64,000 nt of DNA from an uncultured Flavobacteriaceae bacterium. GTDB lineage: Bacteria > Bacteroidota > Bacteroidia > Flavobacteriales > Flavobacteriaceae. The notes under the pieces were generated by a model. It had not been told where the DNA came from. It saw only the letters and a program-made list of their open reading frames with translations, and ran no database searches. The position numbers were made by a program, and so were the translations under genes. The stretch spans positions 186,001 to 250,000 of the forward strand of contig CANMFO010000003.1 in NCBI GenBank assembly GCA_947497245.1, written 5' to 3'. Below are positions 8,706 to 15,735 of the stretch, piece by piece; position 1 is the first letter of the stretch, and each line of letters opens with the position of its first letter.

Positions 8706-8723
8706 TTCCCGCGCTTGCGGGAA
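8706..8723. repeat. Perfect intergenic hairpin
   Basis: A 7-bp perfect stem TTCCCGC/GCGGGAA with loop GCTT in the 75-bp gap between the AhpD-like and cupredoxin genes. On the plus strand it is followed by A-rich sequence, not a T-run, so it is more likely an RNA stability or processing hairpin than a terminator. Confidence 0.6.
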
Positions 8724-8741
8724 CATTAAAAAAAATAAAAG

Positions 8742-9131
8742 ATGAAACAAGTAATCACACTGGCCGTATTGGTATTTGTAAGCGCATTTTCCGTAAATGC
8801 CCAAGACAAAATGACGAAAGAGGTCCCGAAGACCATTGCTCTGGAACAAACACCGGGGGAGTTTACCCAAAAAAACCTTACCGTTCTAACGGGGACCTAT
8901 GTGTTCGAGGTGTCCAACAACGGAGTGGGCCACGATGTGGGCTTTGTTTTGGTGAAAAAGGGGAAGGACATCAGTAAGCCCGAAAACCATATTCAAACAG
9001 CCTATGTCACAAAGGTGGTAAAAACAGGGAAAAAACAAATTTCCAAGCCCACTAAATTGGAGCAAGGGGAGTATGTCTATTTCTGCCCGATGAACCCTAC
9101 GGCAACGGACAATACCCTTACCGTAAGATAA
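8742..9131 (+). CDS. Secreted cupredoxin (blue-copper-like protein)
   Basis: A 129-aa protein with a cleavable Sec signal (cleavage after VNA, near residue 20) and a single cupredoxin domain. Candidate type-1 copper ligands are His in GVGHDVGFVL and the Cys-Met region YVYFCPMNPTATDNTL; a His between Cys and Met, usual in plastocyanins (C-x-x-H), is replaced by Asn-Pro, so copper binding is likely but altered. It should sit in the periplasm as an electron carrier or copper chaperone. Genes before it (AhpD-like, AraC) suggest a link with oxidative or metal stress. Confidence 0.8.
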   Translation: MKQVITLAVLVFVSAFSVNAQDKMTKEVPKTIALEQTPGEFTQKNLTVLTGTYVFEVSNNGVGHDVGFVLVKKGKDISKPENHIQTAYVTKVVKTGKKQISKPTKLEQGEYVYFCPMNPTATDNTLTVR

Positions 9132-9170
9132 GAAATGTTGTTGCGGTAGTACAAAGCGAAACAGTGGTAC

Positions 9171-9205
9171 AAAAAAGGAGCCCTTAGTTGAGGCTCCTTT
9201 TTTTT
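9171..9205. terminator. Bidirectional terminator after cupredoxin gene
   Basis: A 12-bp perfect stem (9171-9182 with 9192-9203, core GGAGCC/GGCTCC) with an A-run to the left and T-run to the right. It ends the plus-strand cupredoxin transcript and also the convergent minus-strand lipoprotein gene that stops 17 bases further on. Confidence 0.92.
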
Positions 9206-9221
9206 GTTGGTTTGTGGGATA

Positions 9222-9380
9222 CTATTTGTTTTCCGACACAACCAGTTCGGTCTTCGATTCTTGCTCGTTCAGTTCCTTTTCCAGGTCTTCCGCGGCGTCT
9301 TCCAAGGCTGACTTCACGCAAGAAACTGCGGTCATTGATACGAATAACACTAAAAATAACTTGGTTACTGATGATTTCAT
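9222..9380 (-). CDS. 52-aa lipoprotein
   Basis: A minus-strand frame of 52 codons with a convincing lipoprotein signal: MKSSVTKLFLVLFVSMTAVS followed by Cys 21. The mature part is about 31 residues, acidic, and helical (ALEDAAEDLEKELNEQ). The stop sits just before a bidirectional terminator, which supports it as a real transcribed gene. Small helical lipoproteins of this sort (in the manner of entericidin or Lpp-like peptides) are common in Bacteroidota, but I cannot assign a family or function. Confidence 0.7.
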   Translation of the reverse strand: MKSSVTKLFLVLFVSMTAVSCVKSALEDAAEDLEKELNEQESKTELVVSENK

Positions 9381-9472
9381 GGTTAAAGATTTGGGTTATT
9401 AAAATAGGTTAGGGTAAAAACCTGAAAAAGAGCGTATTATTGCAAAAGAAGTACCTTATTCGACAAGATGCA

Positions 9473-10582
9473 CTAGAAATCAAATTGCAGTTGCACCGAA
9501 ACCGCTTCTTCCTTGGTCCCGGCCGTTTCCTTCTTTTCAGTATTCAGATTGGCCAGGGAAATGCCCAATAGACGGACAGAATTTTGCATGGCTTCCTGGT
9601 ACAGCAGTTCTTTGGCCGTTTCCAGGATAAGGGCTTTGTCAGCTACGAAATACGGGAGGGTCCTGCTTCTGGTATGAAGGGTAAAATCGCTGTATTTTAT
9701 TTTCAGGGTAATGGTTTTTCCTGCAATATCCGATTTCTTCAGCCGCCGTTCCAATTCTTCGGCTATCTGCTCCAAACGCTCCAGCATGAAGATCTCACTG
9801 CTCAGGTTTTCGCTGAATGTACGCTCCGCGCCCACCGATTTTGGAATGCGATGCGGTTTTACCGAACTGTTGTGGACCCCCCGGACCACATGGTAATAAT
9901 AGCTTCCGCTTTTCCCGAAGTTCGACTCCAGGAATTCCAGTGTTTTTTGCTTCAGGTCCTTGCCCGTAAAAATACCCAATTTGTACATTTTTTCGGCAGT
10001 GACCTTGCCTACGCCATAGAATTTTCGAATCTCCAGAGCTTCCAAAAAAGGGATTACTTCCTCGGGATTTACCGTTTTTTGTCCGTTGGGCTTGTTGTAA
10101 TCACTGGCAACCTTTGCAATGAATTTATTGATGGAGATGCCGGCCGAAGCGGTAAGCCCCACTTCATCCAAAATGCGTTGCCTGATCTCCCTGGCGATCA
10201 AGGTGGCCGAGGGATTGCCTTTTTTGTTGACCGTCACGTCCAGATAGGCCTCATCGAGGGACAAGGGTTCCACAAGCTCCGTATACTCAAAGAAAATGGC
10301 CTTGATCTTTTTGGAGATTTCCGAATATCGGGCATAACGGGGCTTAATAAAAATAATATGTGGGCAGTTCTTTTTGGCCAAATACCCGCTCATGGCACTG
10401 CGCACCCCATATTTTCGGGCCTCATAATTGGCAGCTGAGACCACCCCCCTTTTTTCACTGCCTCCGACGGCTACGGGCTTTCCCTTCAACCCAGGGTTGT
10501 CGAGCTCCTCTACCGAAGCGTAAAAGGCGTCCATATCCACATGGATGATTTTTCGTAAGGGGATCGCATTGGGCATACACAA
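9473..10582 (-). CDS. dinB: DNA polymerase IV (Y family)
   Basis: A 369-aa translesion polymerase. The palm carries IIHVDMDAFYASVEEL (first catalytic Asp pair) and EPLSLDEAYLDVT (second acidic pair); SAGISINKFIAKVASDYNKP is also diagnostic. The little-finger domain covers about residues 240-350. The last residues (VQLQFDF) look like a sliding-clamp-binding peptide. The annotated ATG is 10582; the Met at residue 3 is an equally good start. It is divergent from the CYTH gene with only 45 bp between. Confidence 0.96.
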   Translation of the reverse strand: MCMPNAIPLRKIIHVDMDAFYASVEELDNPGLKGKPVAVGGSEKRGVVSAANYEARKYGVRSAMSGYLAKKNCPHIIFIKPRYARYSEISKKIKAIFFEYTELVEPLSLDEAYLDVTVNKKGNPSATLIAREIRQRILDEVGLTASAGISINKFIAKVASDYNKPNGQKTVNPEEVIPFLEALEIRKFYGVGKVTAEKMYKLGIFTGKDLKQKTLEFLESNFGKSGSYYYHVVRGVHNSSVKPHRIPKSVGAERTFSENLSSEIFMLERLEQIAEELERRLKKSDIAGKTITLKIKYSDFTLHTRSRTLPYFVADKALILETAKELLYQEAMQNSVRLLGISLANLNTEKKETAGTKEEAVSVQLQFDF

Positions 10583-10627
10583 ATTTAAGGCTTATCTTAG
10601 TTTGATGGATTTTTTTGCATTTGGCTC

Positions 10628-11101
10628 ATGGTGGAAATAGAACGAAAGTTTCGGGTAAGGTCCTTGGCATATAGGGAAGTCGCGGTATCGATGCAGCGAA
10701 TCGTACAGGGTTTTCTGAACACGGATCCGGAACGTACGGTAAGGGTGCGGATAAAGGAAGGGAACGGCTATTTGACCATTAAGGGAAAGTCCAGTGAAAA
10801 TGGTACCACCCGCTACGAGTGGGAGCGAGAAATACCTTTGAAGGATGCAAAAAAATTAATGGAAATCTGTGAATCGGGCAGCATAGAAAAGATCAGATAT
10901 GCGGTTCCCTTCGGGGGCCATGTTTTTGAAATCGACGAGTTTCAGGGAAAGAACGCCGGCCTGATCGTTGCAGAGGTGGAGCTTCAACATGAAGGGCAGG
11001 CCATAGAAAGACCCGAATGGCTCGGGGAAGAAGTTACGGGCGACAGCAGGTATTACAATTCCCAACTCAATAAACAACCCTATAAAACCTGGAAAATATG
11101 A
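10628..11101 (+). CDS. CYTH-domain triphosphate tunnel enzyme
   Basis: A 157-aa cytoplasmic protein of the CYTH / triphosphate tunnel metalloenzyme family. It begins with MVEIERKFRV, the EIERKF version of the ExExK motif that binds triphosphate and metal. Alternating Arg/Lys/Glu strands (RTVRVRIKEGNGYLTIKGK, YEWEREIP, VFEIDEF, AEVELQ) build the tunnel. Such short bacterial forms hydrolyse tripolyphosphate or nucleoside triphosphates; adenylate cyclase activity is less likely. Its stop overlaps the next gene's start (ATGA). Confidence 0.92.
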   Translation: MVEIERKFRVRSLAYREVAVSMQRIVQGFLNTDPERTVRVRIKEGNGYLTIKGKSSENGTTRYEWEREIPLKDAKKLMEICESGSIEKIRYAVPFGGHVFEIDEFQGKNAGLIVAEVELQHEGQAIERPEWLGEEVTGDSRYYNSQLNKQPYKTWKI

Positions 11102-11589
11102 AAATGTATCCCTATTTTTTGATTTTTGTGATGCTGCTTTGCTGTAAGCAGGAACCCAGGCCCGAAACTTCTGTTTCTCCGGTCGCGGCAGCAGCGGGAA
11201 AATCGGCAAAACAACTGAAGGAAGAGCTTACCTCCAAAGGGTTCCAGATCTTTGATTATGTAGATGGGAAAACCAAGGATACCATATTGATGCAACAGTA
11301 TTTTATCGCCTTTCTAAAAAATGGCCCGGACCGTTCGCAGACCAAGAAGGAGATCGATAGCCTGCAGGCCCTGCACTTGGCCCATTTGGGCAGGATGTAT
11401 GAAGAAGGCTATGCCGACATTTCCGGTCCTTTTGGTGATGATGGCGCTATTCGGGGGATTACCATATACAATACGCCCACCCAAGAATTTGCGGATAGTC
11501 TGGCCAACATGGACCCTATGGTAAAAGCGGGGAGGTTGATCATCGAAATGCACCCGTGGTGGGCGGCAAAAGGCTTTCCCCTGCGATGA
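11098..11589 (+). CDS. YCII-like putative lipoprotein
   Basis: A 163-aa protein with a lipoprotein-type N-terminus (MKMYPYFLIFVMLLCC, Cys near residue 15) and a ferredoxin-like YCII-related domain. Features of that family are LMQQYFIAFLKNGPDRSQ, the central EEGYADISGPF and the C-terminal AGRLIIEMHPWWAAKG. YCII proteins are small alpha/beta enzymes or dimers of unclear reaction. The start overlaps the CYTH stop by four bases; ATG two codons later is an alternative. Lipid attachment is likely but the lipobox is short. Confidence 0.75.
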   Translation: MKMYPYFLIFVMLLCCKQEPRPETSVSPVAAAAGKSAKQLKEELTSKGFQIFDYVDGKTKDTILMQQYFIAFLKNGPDRSQTKKEIDSLQALHLAHLGRMYEEGYADISGPFGDDGAIRGITIYNTPTQEFADSLANMDPMVKAGRLIIEMHPWWAAKGFPLR

Positions 11590-11597
11590 TGGGAGGG

Positions 11598-11993
11598 TCA
11601 TTCGGCCAGAACGCCTTCCTTATCGATAATGGGAATATGCCTTAACGCTGCCTCATTTACGGTATGCTTTTCAAACAGAAAGCGCTTTTCGTACAGTTTT
11701 CCGTCGGCATAAAAGGTCACAAAGAATTCGTTGGTCAGGGCAAGGACATCGTCTTGGAGCAGTTCTATTTTCTCGAAAGATTTGGCCCCTACCGCTCCGA
11801 TGCCATGGCGCATTGTCGAGGTTTTTCGATTGCCGTCGAAGCCAACGGAAACCACCAGCACCATATCGATCTGGGAACTTCGGTCGTTGATGACGTAGGC
11901 GTTCCAGTCTTTGGACAGGAACTCGTCGTTCCATTCCCGAATCGCCGCGACATACACGTCTTTGGCAATGGGTATTTCGATATCCTTTTTCAC
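11598..11993 (-). CDS. Conserved hypothetical protein downstream of pheS
   Basis: A 131-aa soluble protein of unknown function. It starts KKDIEIPIAKDVYVAAIREW and has the segment NAYVINDRSSQIDMVLVVSVG and a Cys-free beta-rich body. I recall close relatives in the same position after pheS in other Flavobacteriaceae, so I treat it as real. It begins 9 bases after the pheS stop on the same strand and so shares its transcript. No catalytic motif or membrane segment is visible. Confidence 0.75.
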   Translation of the reverse strand: MKKDIEIPIAKDVYVAAIREWNDEFLSKDWNAYVINDRSSQIDMVLVVSVGFDGNRKTSTMRHGIGAVGAKSFEKIELLQDDVLALTNEFFVTFYADGKLYEKRFLFEKHTVNEAALRHIPIIDKEGVLAE

Positions 11994-12002
11994 GCAGCTG
12001 AT

Positions 12003-13022
12003 TTAGAGGGCGCTCCTAAACTGCTCCAAAAATCGGATATCATTTTCGCTGAGCAACCGAATATCGGAGATTTGGTGGAGTAAGAGTGCAATTCGATCGA
12101 TACCCATTCCAAAGGCAAAACCGGAATATTCTTTGGAATCGATACCGCAGTTGTCCAATACATTGGGATCTACCATACCACAGCCCATGATTTCGAGCCA
12201 GCCCGTTCCCTTGGTCATGCGGTAGTCGGTCTCTGTTTCCAGGCCCCAATACACATCGACCTCCGCACTGGGTTCCGTGAACGGAAAATAAGACGGCCGC
12301 AGCCTGATCTTTGACTTCCCAAAAAGTTCGGTGGTAAAAAACTGTAGCGTCTGCTTTAAGTCGGCGAACGAGACATCCCTATCAATATATAGACCTTCTA
12401 CCTGATGGAAAAAACAATGCGAACGTGCCGAGATGGCCTCGTTCCGGTATACCCTTCCCGGAGAGATGGTCCGGATGGGCGGCTTGTTGTCCTCCATATA
12501 GCGCACCTGTACCGATGAGGTATGGGTACGAAGTAGGATGTCGGGGTCGGTCTGCACGAAAAAAGTATCCTGCATGTCGCGCGCCGGATGGTATTCCGGC
12601 AAGTTCAAAGCGGTAAAATTGTGCCAATCGTCCTCGATTTCGGGACCTTCCGACACATTGAAGCCGATTCTTGAAAAAATCTCGATGATCTGGTTCTTCA
12701 CGACCGATATGGGATGCCTTGCACCCAGTTCGATCGGTGTTCCCGGTCGGGTCAGGTCGCCGTATATGTTCTTTTCGCCAAGGTCGCTTTCCAACTCCGC
12801 TTTGAGACTATTGACTTTGTCGGTTGCGGCCTTTTGAAGGGTGTTCACAATCTGGCCAAACTCTTTTTTCTGGTCGCTCGCCACATTTTTGAACTCCGCA
12901 AAAAATTCTTTGAGAAGTCCCTTTTTGCCCAAATATTTGATTCGGAAGTCTTCCACCGCCTCCCGGGAGTCGGCGGTGAATTGCTCCACTTCGGCAATAT
13001 GTTCCTTTATCTTGTCGATCAT
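12003..13022 (-). CDS. pheS: Phenylalanyl-tRNA synthetase alpha subunit
   Basis: A 339-aa class II aminoacyl-tRNA synthetase subunit that charges tRNA-Phe together with PheT. The N-terminal ~90 residues are the tRNA-binding coiled coil (FRIKYLGKKGLLKEFF). The catalytic core includes PEIEDDWHNFTALNLPEYHPARDMQDTFF in part, HTSSVQVRYM, the motif 2 region RVYRNEAISARSH and the motif 3 GFAFGMGIDRIALL. Length matches. pheT is not in the window, which is common since pheS and pheT are often apart in Bacteroidota. Confidence 0.97.
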   Translation of the reverse strand: MIDKIKEHIAEVEQFTADSREAVEDFRIKYLGKKGLLKEFFAEFKNVASDQKKEFGQIVNTLQKAATDKVNSLKAELESDLGEKNIYGDLTRPGTPIELGARHPISVVKNQIIEIFSRIGFNVSEGPEIEDDWHNFTALNLPEYHPARDMQDTFFVQTDPDILLRTHTSSVQVRYMEDNKPPIRTISPGRVYRNEAISARSHCFFHQVEGLYIDRDVSFADLKQTLQFFTTELFGKSKIRLRPSYFPFTEPSAEVDVYWGLETETDYRMTKGTGWLEIMGCGMVDPNVLDNCGIDSKEYSGFAFGMGIDRIALLLHQISDIRLLSENDIRFLEQFRSAL

Positions 13023-13098
13023 GGTGGTCCGCTAGAGCCGCAAATTTAAACCTTTTTGGTAGTTTGGAACCATTATCGCCGCAAATAAACCGATTGGG

Positions 13099-14979
13099 CT
13101 AGGCCGTTGTTTCCGAGACCTTGCCGTTGAGGTTCTGCCTTACCCAATCCAGACATTCCTCGAAGGTCGGGAAAATATGTGCCTTGGGAATGAGGTCGGG
13201 AATGATATCGACCCGTTCCATCATGTAATAGGGTTGTTTGAGCACATCGACGAGCAGTATGGTAATATTCGATTTTTTGAGATCGATCAGTATATCTTCC
13301 AGGGCATACAGGCCCGATTGGTCCAAATAGGCCATTCGGTCCATCCTGATGATCACCGTGGATGCCGTTTCGGGTATTTGCAGCGCCAGGGCCTGAAAAT
13401 CGCTGGTCGATCCAAAGAACAACGGTCCCTTGACGTGTTTAATGAAAACCTCTTTCCGGAGGCTTTGGGGAAAATCGGACTCGTCGGCCCAGGCCTTTTC
13501 CTTTTCCAAAGACTTTATATCGGACCGTTCCGCGGTCAGGTCGCCCATTTTTTTCATAAACATCAAGGAGGCGATCACCAAGCCAATGCCTACGGCATAT
13601 ACCAAATTCCAAAAGGTCGAAAGGACCAGCACAATAAGCATCACTATTACTTCGGAACTCAATTTCAAAGGCCCCAAGGTCATATCCTTGGGCAGACTGG
13701 GAATGGCCCGAAGGCCCTTGTAGTCCATGACACTGATGCCAACGGTAATCAATATTCCGGCAAGCACGGCCGCCGGAATCTGGGATGCTACGGGTCCTAG
13801 AGCCAACAAAATGAACAATAAAAGGACTCCCGCGGCCATTCCGGAAAGCCTGGTCTTTCCTCCGGAATTGATGTTGACCACCGTTCTTATGGTCGCTCCC
13901 GCACCCGGAATCCCCGCAAAAATTGCGGCTACACTGTTGCCAATGCCCTGGCCCACCAGTTCTTTATTGGGCTTGTGCTTGGTCTTGGTCATGTTATCGG
14001 CCACTACCGAGGTGAGCAGCGAATCAATGGCCCCTAAAAGGGCCAATGTCAGGGCGGTGAAAATATAGGGGATTACGGCCTCTGGTTTAAACTGGGTGAA
14101 TATTTCCAATTTGGGCATGGGCAGCCCTTCGGGGATTTTTTCGATGGCCCTATAGTCCAACTCAAATCCATACGCAACCCCTGAGACCACCAGAAGGGCG
14201 ACCAAGGTGCTCGGAACGGCCGTGGTAATTTTTTTAAATCCGTAAATAATCAGAATGGTGGCCAAGGCCAGAATCAGTTCCAACCAATTGATATTTTCCA
14301 GGGCCTTGGGCAAAACCTTAATGGCCCCCAAAACCCCAGAAGCTTCTGAAGCCGCCAAGGTTTTGGCTTCTGCTTGTATGGAAAGCTCGTTTACTTCATG
14401 GGATCTTCTGATCGTTTCCTCAAAATTCTCAAGTACCAGAATGCCTTCACCGGCCTCTTCCCTAAGGATGTTTTCCAAAATCAATTCTTCTGCTTGGGGC
14501 TTGAAACGGTTTACAAAAGATTCGTCTTCCTTGGGATAGTATCCTACGGACGGTAAAATTTGCGTGATGATTATGATGACCCCGATGGCTGTCATAAAAC
14601 CGGATACCACTGGATAGGGGATATACCGAATATATTTGCCCAACCCCATCAGGCCCAGACCTATCTGCATCAATCCCGCCAATAGAAAAACGGCGAGAAT
14701 GGTAGGCAGGGCCTTTTCAACACTACCGTCATAAATGGCAATTATTCCCGCGATAACCACCATGCTTACCGCGGTCATAGGCGCGGTCGGCCCGGAAATC
14801 TGGGTGTTCGTACCACCAAAAAGGGCGGCGAAGAAACTGATAAAAATAGCACCGTAAAGTCCGGCACTTGGGCCCAGCCCAGAACTTACACCAAAGGCCA
14901 GGGCCAGTGGCAATGCAACGATACCTGCGGTGATGCCTCCAAAAAGGTCACCTTTGAGATTACTGAATAGGTTTTTCAT
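13099..14979 (-). CDS. SulP-family anion transporter with long acidic loop (SulP1)
   Basis: A 626-aa inner-membrane transporter of the SulP/SLC26 type with about 12-14 membrane segments and a cytoplasmic STAS domain (about residues 500-620). Family signatures are GITAGIVALPLALAFG, ISGPTAPMT and GIPGAGATIRTVVNINSGGKT. Transported ion may be bicarbonate, sulfate or another anion. Between the membrane segments ending near residue 145 and starting near residue 230 lies an ~80-residue charged, Glu/Ala-rich stretch (14296-14541) that is much shorter in the two other SulP proteins here. It follows the carbonic anhydrase gene but across a terminator. Confidence 0.9.
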   Translation of the reverse strand: MKNLFSNLKGDLFGGITAGIVALPLALAFGVSSGLGPSAGLYGAIFISFFAALFGGTNTQISGPTAPMTAVSMVVIAGIIAIYDGSVEKALPTILAVFLLAGLMQIGLGLMGLGKYIRYIPYPVVSGFMTAIGVIIIITQILPSVGYYPKEDESFVNRFKPQAEELILENILREEAGEGILVLENFEETIRRSHEVNELSIQAEAKTLAASEASGVLGAIKVLPKALENINWLELILALATILIIYGFKKITTAVPSTLVALLVVSGVAYGFELDYRAIEKIPEGLPMPKLEIFTQFKPEAVIPYIFTALTLALLGAIDSLLTSVVADNMTKTKHKPNKELVGQGIGNSVAAIFAGIPGAGATIRTVVNINSGGKTRLSGMAAGVLLLFILLALGPVASQIPAAVLAGILITVGISVMDYKGLRAIPSLPKDMTLGPLKLSSEVIVMLIVLVLSTFWNLVYAVGIGLVIASLMFMKKMGDLTAERSDIKSLEKEKAWADESDFPQSLRKEVFIKHVKGPLFFGSTSDFQALALQIPETASTVIIRMDRMAYLDQSGLYALEDILIDLKKSNITILLVDVLKQPYYMMERVDIIPDLIPKAHIFPTFEECLDWVRQNLNGKVSETTA

Positions 14980-15021
14980 GATTTGCTAGTTAATTGGATA
15001 TCCAAAATATTATGTTTTTAA

Positions 15022-15056
15022 GAAAAAAGCCAACGTTTAACAAAACGTTGACTTTT
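15022..15056 (-). terminator. Terminator between carbonic anhydrase and SulP1 genes
   Basis: A 14-bp stem with one mismatch (15025-15038 with 15043-15056). Read on the minus strand it ends in a T-run (A-run at 15023-15028). It sits 18 bases after the carbonic anhydrase stop, so SulP1 probably has its own promoter or depends on read-through. Confidence 0.82.
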
Positions 15057-15073
15057 CTGCATTTGTTCTGTCC

Positions 15074-15703
15074 TTATTCCAAAAAAACGACCGCACCGCT
15101 ATCGATATGGTACATCGCCCCTACGATTTTTATTTCGCCCTGATTTTCCATTTCCGCTAAAACCGGACTCATCCTTCTGGTGTTTTCAATGGTCATCTGC
15201 ACATTTTTCAGTGCAACCGCATTTACAAAATCAATGTTTTTGGAGTTGCGTAAGCCGGAATCCGTGGGTTCGTGCACCGCATCCACAGCAGGTTTGATCT
15301 TGTCCAACAAAATGGTCAGGTTGCCCAATTTGGCATCATCACAAGCCCCTTTTACCGCTCCGCATGCCGTGTGGCCCAATACCACTACAATTTTGGTGCC
15401 GGCCAATTTACAGGCAAATTCGATACTGCCCAGGATATCGTCATTAACGATATTCCCGGCGACCCGAGCGCTGAAAATGTCCCCGACCCCTTGGTCGAAT
15501 ATCAGTTCGGCCGAGACCCTGGAGTCGATACAGCCCAGGACAGTGGCAAAGGGATATTGGCCCGAAACGGTATCGTGAACCTGTTCCATCAGATCCCGAT
15601 CCGCTTTTTGGTTTTCCTGAAACCGTTCATTGCCCATTTTCAATAATTGAATTGCCATGTCGGGCGTAATGGCCGCTTGCGTTTCTTTCGTATGTGCTTT
15701 CAT
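15074..15703 (-). CDS. Beta-class carbonic anhydrase
   Basis: A 209-aa cytoplasmic zinc enzyme interconverting CO2 and bicarbonate. Zinc ligands and the Asp-Arg dyad are present: GCIDSRVSAELIFDQG (Cys-x-Asp-x-Arg) near residue 58 and VVLGHTACGAVKGA (His-x2-Cys) near residue 110. No signal peptide. The gene starts 32 bases downstream of SulP2 on the same strand, which argues that SulP2 moves bicarbonate and the enzyme hydrates or dehydrates it inside the cell. Confidence 0.95.
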   Translation of the reverse strand: MKAHTKETQAAITPDMAIQLLKMGNERFQENQKADRDLMEQVHDTVSGQYPFATVLGCIDSRVSAELIFDQGVGDIFSARVAGNIVNDDILGSIEFACKLAGTKIVVVLGHTACGAVKGACDDAKLGNLTILLDKIKPAVDAVHEPTDSGLRNSKNIDFVNAVALKNVQMTIENTRRMSPVLAEMENQGEIKIVGAMYHIDSGAVVFLE

Positions 15704-15735
15704 ATTTCTGTTTTTAATGATTTATATAATAATGT

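Noticed and set aside
9584-10438. A 284-codon open frame on the plus strand
   Set aside because: Antisense to dinB, with no recognisable motif.
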